This document shows positions 49,146 to 59,740 of a stretch of 64,000 nt of DNA, piece by piece. The position numbers and the translations under genes are program-made. Source of the stretch: Sparus aurata (taxonomy: Eukaryota; Chordata; Actinopteri; Spariformes; Sparidae); assembly GCF_900880675.1 (NCBI RefSeq), contig NC_044189.1:3657747-3721746 (forward strand). Reading direction: 5' to 3'. Positions within the stretch are counted from its first letter, which is position 1. Each line of letters opens with the position of its first letter. Under the pieces are notes generated by a model. It was not told the DNA's origin. It saw only the letters and a program-made list of their open reading frames with translations, and made no database searches.

Positions 49146-49298
49146 CTGGAATAGGCCGGAGGGAACTATTCCAAACATCTAACTGTCCAACTTGGACAGT
49201 TAGATGTTTGGAATAGTTCCAAACATCTAAAGTTGGACATCTAACTGTCCAACTTGGACAGTTAGATGTTTGGAATAGTTCCCTCCGGCCTATTCCAG
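49146..49298. repeat. 153-bp palindrome with 45-bp perfect arms
   Basis: 49146-49190 is the exact inverse complement of 49254-49298. The 63-bp centre holds further inverted copies of ggacagttagatgtttgg and its inverse. In the sister copies (about 33535 and 38490) the sequence occurs once and is not inverted. Confidence 0.95.
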
Positions 49299-49748
49299 TA
49301 TCAATTTCAAATCAGTTTATTCAATCTCATATTCTGAAGCAGTGACTTCTCTACACGTATCCATCGGTTCTCCACTTTAAAATTAAGTTCCAGACGAAGA
49401 CAAACGATTATATATGTTTACTGACTAAATAATTTGGGGTAAAATAAAAGAAATTACAATTTTAGATGAACAACAGACAACAGAAAAGGTAAAGACTGTA
49501 AATAGAAAGTAATACAATTATGTGAATGTTTTATTTTTAAGGTCTTAACATTTACAACTCTTTACAAAATGTTGTCCTCCTCACTACAATGTGGTAGGAA
49601 CACATGAAGCATTCAGGGTACTTTTGATTTCAAGTTTTGCTGCTAAGCTGTGTCCTTGACAGGTTACAAGATGATCTACAATCACAAGGTGACATTCAGA
49701 GAGGATTATTTAAGTGGGGGAACGCTGTTCTTATGACAACATCACAAT

Positions 49749-50302
49749 CAGTGCGTTTACATGCACAGCTTAGTCAGATTACAGCCATAGTTCGACTATG
49801 CTGCTCAATCGGACAACTGCAATTATCCGAGTATACATGCCGGTGAGAAAATCGAATTACTGCCGAAAGCATGTCATACCCAGTACGCTAGGTGGCGCTG
49901 TGCCCATTTCAACTAGTGTTAACGGGGCCACCTCCGGCTGACCTCTTTACGTCACCAGCTGCCTCGGCATTCAAGAAAGATGACGTACGAAGAGCGAGAC
50001 GAAGCTACATCTTTGTACACTTCGTATATGGTGTACATGATAATTACACAAACTAGATGCACAATGGCGCTCTTTCCTCGCCTGCGCAGAACGCAAAATC
50101 CGATCCGATCCGCTGGAAACGTATACATGCAGGAGTTAATGCGACTTTCAATCGAATAATCTACGTAGTGTAATTTGACTATGAGAAATCCGATCTGGTC
50201 CGATTTTAGTCAGACTAAGGTGTATACATGCATCTTAAAAATCCGATCATAGTCAGACTAACGTAGTAATTTGGTTTTCTTGAGTGTCATGTAAACGCAC
50301 TG
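49749..50302. mobile_element. Non-autonomous DNA transposon, 554 bp, perfect 15-bp terminal inverted repeats
   Basis: The ends are CAGTGCGTTTACATG and its exact inverse complement, flanked by aat on both sides (49746-49748 and 50303-50305). The sister copy at about 34057 has the uninterrupted sequence, so this is a recent insertion. Superfamily is uncertain; a 3-bp duplication suits Harbinger or CACTA better than hAT. Confidence 0.85.
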
Positions 50303-52396
50303 AATGATACTCCATGCATGTATGAACACACATGAGGCTAAAAACTATCAATATTTTTACATCATATTAGAAGAAGTGGGGGACTCCATACAGACCCTGA
50401 ACTGAGACACACCAACAGTGTTCCCGGGAACATCAGAGTTGTTTTGTCACACAGAAATGCAACGTGTTGAACATTTAGCACCAGAGTCCATTCAAAATAT
50501 CACTGTTTTACCAAAATAACCCTTTAAATGTGTGCAACGTGTATTTTATTCAAAAACAGGATACAATTAAATCATCTCTGACATTGAGTTAATTATATTA
50601 ATTATCATTTTGATTGTGATTGGAAAAAAAATCCAGTAGTAGTTCACTTTAACAACAGTTTAACTAAAGCCACCGTATGTAAGAGGAAATCTCAGAAACT
50701 GTAGAAATACATTTTCTCCATGGAAAGATCTTTTCAGAGGGACAAATAAACATTGCAACTGTGGTTTGATGCTGGATAAATACATAAACACTTTTATTGA
50801 TGTGTTCTACACTGAAACAGTGTACATAAAACAACAATATGAGGATAAATATATGTTTATAATATATGATAAATATACGACAAAATAAATGTTTTCAGAC
50901 ATTTGTTTTCTGATGTGGGCAAATTTTAAAGCTGATACTGATCTTCATTCAGATAAAGTGCGATTGTAAACGGATACAAGGGGAAAAAATAAAAATACAA
51001 TCATGAAGTTTCCAAACACACAATGTTGATATTCAGCTCACAGACGCTGGATGAGGCTGATAAAAAGCTTCAAGTCAGAGCAGAAAATAGCACCATAAAA
51101 AACTCAGCAGTGCTGCTCAGATACACTCAGTAGATATTAAAGGTACAGTAACAGTTTGATCAATGAGCAGAAGCTTCATACTGTCTGATGTGGGTCGTCC
51201 AGTAGAGATGTTTACAGCAGTCGGACCAGTTTAAGATGAGAGCAGGAACCAGTTCCTCAGAACCAGCTGGAGATGAAAGATTTATAAAAATGATGGAAAG
51301 CTACTCTCGTTCTGCGTCAAGGCACCATGAGGTAAACAAGATTACAAACAGTAGAAAATGTAAATTTAGAAACAACATGATTGTGTTTTTGGTCACCATT
51401 ACAGTACCTGAATGCACTTGTGCTGTGTGCTTTACTCTGTGTGCCATGGATCGTTTATGAAGTGGCCAAAGTTTTACCAAGAAGTGTTTAAAACCCTTGT
51501 TGTGAATGTTCTGTGTTAACGGAAATACATTAACTTATTTTCTTCAAGTAACAGGTGAAATGTGCCATGTGGGCAGATTTGACACAACAAGTCTTCAGAT
51601 GCATTAATACACACAGGTAAACTGAGCTACATGCTAACGTCAGCATGCTAACACACTTACAGTCACATGGCTGACGTCCTGATGTTTAACATGTATAACC
51701 TTCACTTAGCATAAAGCAGCTGAGGCTCATGGGAATGTTTTTAGTTTTGCAGCTATTTGTTCATAAACCGGAGTCACATTTTAGATGACACTAGAGGAAA
51801 ATTCACAAAGTTATTATAATTCATCCTGAGGGGAAACATGAATGTCTGTACAACATTTCATGTCCATTCAGTGGATGTTGAGATGATTCAGTCAGCAGCG
51901 ACGTCTTTACAACACATCTCCAGTTAAAGTGAAACTCTCAAAAAAATGCAATCTAGTCTTTTTTTGTGAATGTATATGAGTCAAACCTTCGTGTAAAAGC
52001 ATAATTATGATGAAGACAGACAGTTAAGGTGGAACTACTGTCTTCCAGCAACAACTATCCAGCGAGATCTCACGTGACTTTCCTGCTTTTGATTTTAGTA
52101 GTGTTTCTTATATGAGGCTCCTTTTTCAACTTCAAGGTCAACATTGTTTTTCACTAACGACAAAACAACAAATTATCCTGCATTTATATGGAACTAAGCT
52201 TTAGGAGCGTTCCACCTTAACTGTCCTCCAGGTTACACTTATCCACTGTCAGGACGGTTTGACTCATATACATTAACAAAAAATCCACTTTAAACAGATT
52301 ATTTAGATTATACAAGCTGAGATGTTAGTTATTTTTGGCATGTAAAAAAAAATCATTCTGTCCTTCCTGGTCGTCTACAGACTGCCCTCCATCACT
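50303..52396. other. Non-coding flank, second copy
   Basis: Continues the match to 34070-35347, with about 300 bp of extra sequence at 50630-50930 and another extra block at 51890-52020. ORF 51236-51460 has a counterpart at 34597 but a diverged end. No domain recognised on either strand. Confidence 0.4.
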
Positions 52397-54788
52397 TCAT
52401 CTCTCAGACGATGGTACGGAAATGGTCTTCTGCAGGTCTCCTCCTGCTCCTCCTCCTCCTCCTCCTCCTGTTGCTTCTCCTTCTCCTCCTCCTCCTCCTG
52501 CTCCTACCTCCTCCTCTCCACGAACATCTGAGAGAAAGAAAATAAGTTTGTCACACTTGTTAAAGGACGTTGGAGTTGCACTGCGGAGGAAACAGAAAAT
52601 TTATTTACCAGGGTGGTCCGGCTCGGTCACAGGATCCAGTGGAGGTCTCGTTGAGCTGGGCGTTTCTCTCTTTCCTGTTTAAGACGACAAACATGATTTC
52701 AGTGACTTACATCAGCCTGTAACACAGGTGGCTCATTACTTTACATCAAGCACCACATAGTAACTTACCAACAACAATGTTAATGGTGCAACCTGCCCTC
52801 AATCTTGGGACATAACATCTGTACAGTCCAGCGTCAGACAGCTGGACTGAGCAGATGTGCAGGGTCAGGTTTCCTTTTCTCAGGTCTTCATGGTCCACAG
52901 TGGTCCTGCCTCTGTACTGAAGCAGCTGTGGACCAGGATCATCACATCTGGGTCGATAGATGTGAACCAATCCATGAAGATCAACTCTGACCCAGAAAGA
53001 TCCAAGATGCACCAGGTTGATCTTGGGATCCAGACGACACTGAAGCGTTACATTCGACCCTTCATCGGTTTTAATTTCCTCAGCTGGGAGAACAGTCCCA
53101 TATCCTGTGGAGGAAAGAAACATTATACTTAGATCGTCAACTCTGGTTATTATAGGAACAGATTCACTATTTAACTGTCATGTATCATCACAGTAACAGC
53201 GTTACATTCATTGGCATAGCCTGACTGTTGGCATGTGCAGAGCCACGGTGGGAATTTCACGCTTTGGCTTCGATGCCCCGTGAAAAAACAATCATCGTAC
53301 GGCCACAGTGGACTGTCAGCGTAGTGAGCTTACCTTGAATTACAGCCACCTGAGTTCCACAGCGGTCACTGTGCACTTAAAGACTCTTTGATAAGTTATG
53401 ATCCCCAGATGAGGATCGCCAGGTGACGCCATACGCTCATTTACATATTGATGATGTGATCACGTACTCATTTGCATAATGCTTAATGGTTGTGTCTGTT
53501 GCAGTGAGGGGGAGATTATTTTAAGACATATATACAAAAGGTTGATAGAGAAATCTTTACCAAATAATCACCAACTCACTACAGGGACAAATATATTGGA
53601 AGAGATGAACGGGCCTTTGCAGGCCGCACACCTCAGGCTGCGGCGCCGTGGGAGGGCGTGTTCACCTGTTACTTGCATGTCATGTTGTGTATGATGCGGA
53701 GAAAACAAGCACTTAACTTCATGTCAATCTGATATTTGTCTGACTTCCTGTGTCCAGTGGGTGGCGCTATGGATTAACACAGCACTGATGCACAGATATA
53801 TTCAGGACGACTCCCTCTACATTCCTGAGAGATTTGGCGAAGATTAGAAATTCTATGTTGAAGTTACGAGGACTTGATTCTTTATGGCGAAGGATTAAAA
53901 TGGACCGCACCACCAGGATTGGACAAGCCAGCCAGCCAGGGCTGTAAACTAGCGGTCGCCACTCGCCAAATGCGACTAAAATATTCCCCTAGCGAATTAA
54001 TTTTGGTCAGCACTTGCAATAAATTATGCATGATATAGGAAAACATTGTAGTAGCTGTGAAGTGATAAATTATGACGGTAACAAACGTTAGTGCTAAACC
54101 GGCTATTTGTTGTGTGTCGCACTGAAGTAGCTCCCCCGACGTCACCGCTGTAGAAAATAGTTCCCCTCAGAAGCAACAGAGCGTGCGCGTCACCGCTCTT
54201 TAAAAGTTTGGCGCAGTGACTGTGATTCGAGCGCAGCAATGACGACACTTCTGACTCATGAGCTGAGGGAAGTTGTACTTAAATTGTGCATCATTTCTAA
54301 ACGACTTCCTTCAGTTAGGTTTCAGTTTGATAATCAAGTGGCTTGATATGAGAACAGTTGTCACGTCACAAAATGTGTAAAACCATCAAATCCAGTGTAA
54401 ATGTTATTATGGTACAGTAGACACTGACAAGTCTATTACAGAGCCTGATAGTTAATTAATGAGTGTTTCCTTTGTCAAAGTTTTGCATTCTTAAAGTTTT
54501 CAATTTGCAATGTTATGACATTTAATTAATAATATTAAATATTGGCCTCTTTTCTAAGCATGTATTCGTATATAATACTGTAATCTCCATGAAAAGTACT
54601 GAAACGGATGTATATGCAACAAAAAGAGGCAATTTATTATGTGGCCAGTGAAAAATGTACTTGGCGGGTAGATTCTTTCATCTACCGGTCCCCTTGGCAG
54701 GTGAGCCAAAAAGTTAGTTTACAGCCCTGCAGCCAGCCCCATCACGCCTCGAGCTCCTCCCTGCTGTCTGTGTGGATTGTTATCTCCT

Positions 54789-54837
<49 letters not shown>

Positions 54838-56803
54838 TAGCCGGCCCCAGCCCTTCTTCTGACAGTTTTGCCTTTTGTTGCTTTCCTCAACGATGTTAAA
54901 TGCTTTTTGAGGCAAAAGTGTTTCTTTACGACTAATCTCTTCAGGACATCAACAGATCTGATGAATTTGTCACTGAAGTACTCACTCACTTTTACAGACT
55001 GTTTAAAGATCTTATCCACATATGATTTAGAACAATAGTAAGACAACAGTAGAGCAAATTTACACAGATATGAATGCAGTTTAATATATTAATATCCTAT
55101 ATCATATAGACCATTTCCTTTCATCTCCTTTTTTAATGCATAACGCATAAAACACTTTGTAACTATGTTTTGTTGCCATACAGATGAAGACTATAAATAT
55201 CTTGTTTTGTTAGTCTGAAGGACTGTTAGTCAATCAGATCATTCTCACACATGTAGCAGATATGACCTAATAGGTGGGTATATAAAGGCATGTATTCACT
55301 ATGCGTTATGGCGCACAATGGCTGCTTTGGCACTGTTGGAGGATGTGGCAAACAGAAGGATATGGAGGGAGCGGAACTTCAGAGACCAGCAAGATCCAAC
55401 AGTGATGAGTGGCTGATGGGCCGTTTCCGACTCCCACGAGCTGTCCTCTTGGATCTTTGTGCGGTACTGGGCCCAGTTAGAGAGGAGCACCCACAGAAAC
55501 CACGCCGTGCCGGTCCCGCTTCAAGTGCTCACAACACTCAGGTTTCAACCGGCACATTCCAGAGGGAGTTGACAGGTCATCGCAGCAGTACACAAAGTTT
55601 CCTTATACAGCGAATGAACAGGCACATTGGCCCGTTTCCCGGCCGGTGGCACAGACTGTGCGAAGAAATGCGATTTTTCCTTCTACTGTTATGTCTAATA
55701 ACTTTTTTTTCCGCCACATTCCAACCTTCTGAGTCAACATCATTTACATTGTCTGCCACTCTAGAGCCTTTTTGGCATTGGTGACCCGACCCAACACTGT
55801 CTCCACCAAGAGCAGGGTAGGAGCACAGATTCAGTAGTGTGCACACACGCACACGGGTCACAGTGGAGCTGCTTCGGGTTGCTGAAGGGCAGGTGGGGGG
55901 CGAGGTCTCCTCCCCAGAGCGCATGCCCTCTGGCCCAGGTGCTGCGCCCAGACCAAACAACATCACGGCAGAGGTCCTGGACAGACAAACAGAAATATGC
56001 AGTTTATTGGCCTCAATTGTCAGCCGACATGAGGCAATAAATAACACATTAAAAGAAATGAATGAAACTCTAAAAAAGCCTTAAAAAAGTGTAGAAAAAG
56101 TGTGTAAAAATGACTAAATATTGTCCTTTTTCTGTGTTTATTATGCATTTAGCCAATTCCACCAATACTTTACATTACTGATTAAATACTGCAGAGCATT
56201 TGCAAGAGTTTACGGTATACTTTACATTTTAAAGGCGATGAACGAAGTCTCCTCTCCTCCATACAGCCCCCAGTGGAGGCTGTGCTGCCACGGTTCATGG
56301 GCATTGGCTCATCTGACTGCGGGGGCACATCAAAGGCACTCACTCCATTCACTGATGCAATGTTGTACAAAACTTGGCAGCCCACGATAATATCGCACAC
56401 CTCTCTGAGGTATACAGCAGCGTTTCCCCTGCTGGTCTGAGCCACCTGCCCTTCAGTAACCCGAAGCAGCTCCACTGTGACCGTGTGCGCGCACTATTGA
56501 ATCTGTGCTCCTGCTCTGAAGCAGGTTTGCCAGTGGGGTTATTAGGTATTCTGTTAATTAGTTGTCATGTTAGGCTATTTAGCCTATCATATTTTATATT
56601 ACAAAAAAGTGATATCAGTAAAAACGTGGGCTTTTTAAAATTATTTTTATTTATTTTGTTTTTTTTCGTTTGAAGAATCCGTTTTGATCTGATCTAAAGA
56701 TGTGACTGCTTATGCTTAATGACAGAATATCAAAACTAAAAATGCTCCTGTGAGAAGGAGCCAGGCTTATTGCTGCCCATAATATATCAGCATGCCACAA
56801 CCT

Positions 56804-56840
<37 letters not shown>

Positions 56841-57477
56841 GTACATATAATGAATGTAAATTTAAATGAATATAAATCAATCTTGACGCTGTGTACATGT
56901 GAAGTTCTTGTTAATGTCCGAATGTTTGGACAACATGCTTTGGCAATATTGCTGTTAAAACTTTAATGCCAATAACCTAGAGAAATGAATTGAATTAAAA
57001 GATCAAAACAGAGTAAACAGCAGCTATCCAGATTCAAATAAATCTGGATAGCTGCTGTTTACTCTGCAGCCGCTCCCTCCGCTGCGTCCGCACCAGAGAG
57101 ACAGACTGCTCCTGCTCCTGCTGCTGCGGAGACTTCCACGTGACATCCTCGTGATCATGAGACTTCACCTGCATAAGTATATTACTGTGCACTCAGGTGG
57201 CTGTAATTCAAAGTAAGCTCACTATGCTGACCGGGCCAGGGGCACAAAGCCCATGTGGCCGTACGATGACTCTTTTTTCACGGAGCATCAAGGCCAAAGT
57301 GCGGGGCAACGGGCGACATGCCACCGTGAAATTCCAACCCTACTCAAGATCAGCTTCAAAGCAAGGTGTCATTAAGAGACAACTGAAGAGGATCAGATAA
57401 TAATTAACTCACTTACCGGCCGTGATGACTTCAGTAATAAACAACAGAGCCAATAAAACAGGAACCATCCTCTGCAT
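52397..57477 (-). CDS. Immunoglobulin V-set protein (butyrophilin/MOG-like) with glycine-rich tail, four exons
   Basis: Exons read on the minus strand: 57417-57477 (signal peptide, MQRMVPVLLALLFITEVITA), 52769-53104 (V-set), 52609-52674 (hinge) and 52397-52527 (tail, stop 52397-52399). All three junctions are phase 1 with GT/AG sites; 594 nt, 197 residues. The V-set exon has VTLQC, GSFWVRVD, VHIYR, YRGRTTV, GNLTL and SDAGLYRCYV. These match the first domain of butyrophilin, MOG and B7-like proteins, which act in T-cell and leukocyte regulation at the surface. Three additional cysteines occur. The hinge is Pro/Thr-rich. The last exon is made of GGA/GAG repeats and encodes a glycine-rich stretch without a membrane span. 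It may be a secreted form, or the true last exons may be elsewhere. Ligand and role unknown. Confidence 0.7.
52436..52512. repeat. (TCC)n-rich simple repeat inside the V-set gene last exon
   Basis: Runs of tcc with a few interruptions. On the minus strand this gives the glycine-rich tail; on the plus strand a proline-rich open frame that is only its shadow. Confidence 0.9.
54787..54836. repeat. (CA)n microsatellite
   Basis: About 50 bp of alternating ca within the V-set gene intron 1. Confidence 0.95.
55318..55660 (+). pseudogene. PIF/Harbinger transposase N-terminal fragment
   Basis: Seen: ATG at 55318 opens MAALALLEDV, then RIWRERNF, and runs into a stop. One frame over, DEWLMGRFRLPRAVLLDLC continues, then GTFQREL. 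This is the usual start of HARBI1-like transposases (arginine-rich helix, then the FRLPR region and the FATGTFQRE motif). At least one frameshift and the loss of the catalytic DDE part make it dead. Confidence 0.7.
56255..56475 (-). pseudogene. PIF/Harbinger transposase C-terminal fragment, inverted
   Basis: Minus-strand frame with REVCDIIVGCQVLYNIASVNGV, which resembles the C-terminal CEIIVACCVLHNIA motif of HARBI1-like transposases. It lies opposite in orientation to the 55318 fragment. Sequence at 55822-55900 (ELLRVAEGQV on the plus strand) is repeated inverted at 56438-56515 (ELLRVTEGQV), so the element has been rearranged by an inverted duplication. Confidence 0.6.
57009..57066. repeat. 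Perfect 26-bp hairpin
   Basis: 57009-57034 (cagagtaaacagcagctatc onward) pairs exactly with 57041-57066 around a 6-base loop, caaata. Confidence 0.95.
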
Positions 57478-57855
57478 TATTGACGTTTTTTCCCCACTAA
57501 CATAGCATCCGTTGATATCCAGAATGTCTCCCAATAGGTGTGTGGCTGACAGTGACGCAGATCCCGGCTTTTATAGAGCCCCCCCCCCCCCCGCCCCCAG
57601 GCGGTCCTTCCTACAGGTGAAATAGGCGTTGGCTTAGGGCGCCACCTGGTGGCGGCAACGAGAAAATTATAAAATTATAATGTCTGTATTTTTCTGCTGT
57701 TTTTGCCTACAACAATACTTTGGTATGAAAAATTAATTAAGCATAAGAAAAAGAAATGATGATTCGGAAGTAGAGCCCCTGCAGCTGTTACACGTCACGG
57801 TCACAACAAGCTAGCGAGCACACTGATGCGTCAGTCGGCGCGTGTCGACGGGTTA

Positions 57856-58339
57856 AGCCTGGTTTATGCTTCTGCGTCGCGGCGACGGTGTAGCTACGTC
57901 GTCGACCCTACGCCGTCATTGAGCATTCGTAGTTCTGCGTCGAGGGAATGCGTTGTTCCGCCAAGCGGCTAGGGGGGTGTGGCTGTGTCTTTGTTTGGTT
58001 TCGGGGGGTTCATATCGGATTCCTTGGTTTTCTTCTGGTCAGACAGTAAACAATGGCAACTGAGATGGAGCGGGTGTTTTTGGAGATGGAGCTCGTGGAT
58101 ATTGAACAACAAATGCAGTGGCGGTGTTGTTATACTGTTGACCGGAAAAGCAACTGCCGGAAATCATGTTCTGAGCGGACCAATCGCAGTCCTTGTCGTT
58201 CGCATCTCGACGCGTCGACGTGACGTGTAGTCAGAATTTTTTGGAGGCGCACGTCAGGCTACGGCGTAGGGTCCGCGTAGGGGTCTACGTCGACGACGTA
58301 GTTACGCCGTCGCCGCGACGCAGAAGCATAAATCAGGCT
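57856..58339. mobile_element. Non-autonomous PIF/Harbinger element (MITE), 484 bp
   Basis: Ends AGCCTGGTTTATGCTTCTGC and an inverse copy, with inverted arms of about 60 bp (gcgtcgcggcgacgg, tacgtcgtcgac). Flanked by TTA on both sides (57853-57855 and 58340-58342), the preferred Harbinger target. Inside, ATG at 58053 opens MATEMERVFLEMELVDIEQQ, a likely remnant of a transposase start. Confidence 0.85.
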
Positions 58340-58342
58340 TTA

Positions 58343-59684
58343 CAGTACCTATGAGTGAAGAGCGGGAGAAACGTGCAAAGGAGAATGGTATGTCAGTATA
58401 TTTTTTAAATTAACCAAGCATTTATGATATAATCATGCTAGCTAGCAGTCGCAGCATGTCATCTTTCTAGTCAGCTAATATTTAGAAGCAGTGAGGGTGT
58501 GTGACGTACCGCTTCGTTCAGCCAGGTTTGGGGTTATTAACATGCAGTCAGCCACAAAATTGTCATAATATGACAGTCATAAGACTGGTTCAGACTGCTG
58601 GCCTTGACTGGCTGGCTGTTTTTTTTTTTGTTTTTTTTAAGAAAAACACCATACAAGTTGATGCTAGCTGCAGTATATAGCACTTTGCATCTCATTGTAG
58701 TCCCCGCAGGAATCTGCAGAGGAAAAGTTTAAATTCTGCGGAGAGCAATTTTGATTTTGCGGAGAGCAATTGAAAGTTAAAATTCCGCAAACATCAAGAA
58801 AACATACTTTTTAAATGTAATAATGAATTAAATATGCTCTTATGAAATGAATTGCAATACAGAACACTGTAAAACATTGTGGAACCTATTATTACTGGTT
58901 TTAAAATAATCAACATTCTTTGTCCCTGTTGGGCAGATTTATTTGCAACATAAAAAGCTCAAAACTTTTCACCAAACTATGGGAGAAGGTTTATGAACAG
59001 AAAGTGCCTACTGCATACTGCAGATAGTAAATGTAAACATTCAGTTACAGCAATGAAATGACAGTTGTCAATCAAGTCGACCGGGATGAGAACTACATGC
59101 AAAATGTGATATTTTGCAGAAGGTCTTTGAATCTGCGGACGACCGAGAAATCTGCGGTAATTTCCGCGATCACCGCGGGGGACTATCATTGGAGTGGACG
59201 TGAAGTTTGTTATTACTGTCCATATAGCAAAATAATATTAGATTCCGTTTTGGATTAGTTTTAACTTTACTGTCAAGTTCAAGTCCAGTGAAATACAGTT
59301 TAACATCTCACCAGAGTGCAAACCAGTAAAGTGCTGAGTGAGTCAGTGCCTCATATGCAGATGAGGATATCAACATGTGGATGTTGTAGAGAGAGGTGCA
59401 AAAGATGAACATATGTTATATAGTGATGAACAGGTGCCTGGATGTTCAGGTGAGTGGAAGCTGCTCACATTGATGGTGCACCCCTGATTCCACATTTGTT
59501 GTGTCTCAGGTGTGTGTCTGATGAATGTAAAGAATTTCAGAAATAACTGTCTGCTTTATGCTGCAGTCACACAATGGCATTACATTGATATCATATTTAT
59601 TCTATATCTTGTGTGTGTGTGTGTGTGTGTGTGTGTTATCATGAATAGAGAAAGGTGAGAAAGTGTGCTTCATGTGCCCTCAAG
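58343..59684. other. Non-coding stretch with a MITE-like repeat
   Basis: 58697-59186 is bounded by tagtccccgc and its near inverse gcgggggacta, with several (a)tctgcgga words inside, so it is a MITE-like element. (GT)n at 59611-59636. The rest shows nothing recognisable. Confidence 0.5.
58699..59184. mobile_element. MITE-like element with tagtccccgc ends
   Basis: Inverted ends (gtagtccccgcagg and ccgcgggggactat) about 485 bp apart. No transposase. Family unassigned. Confidence 0.5.
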
Positions 59685-59740
59685 ATGGAGCAAACTCTGG
59701 AAACTCACCTTCAGCTGATCCTGCTGACTGGCCTCTTCAT
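59685..59740 (+). other. Candidate signal-peptide exon
   Basis: ATG at 59685 encodes a short hydrophobic leader (MEQTLETHLQLILLTGLF) that runs directly into gtaaga in phase 2. It looks like the first exon of an immune receptor, but no downstream exon was found in the remaining 4 kb, so this may be chance or a remnant. Confidence 0.2.

Larger units (their letters stand above)
53105..57416. other. Intron 1 of the V-set gene, transposon-rich
   Basis: 4.3 kb. It is bounded by inverted copies of a roughly 115-145-bp sequence (53238-53352 and 57190-57340). Inside are a broken Harbinger transposon (55290-56520), (CA)n at 54787-54836 and 56810-56834, a 26-bp hairpin at 57009-57066 and repeat-like DNA at 53940-54290. 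No other exon of the gene was seen. Confidence 0.55.

Noticed and set aside
52335..52682. Proline-rich 115-codon plus-strand frame
   Set aside because: Antisense of the V-set gene last exons and the TCC repeat; it has no ATG context and includes splice sites of the other strand.
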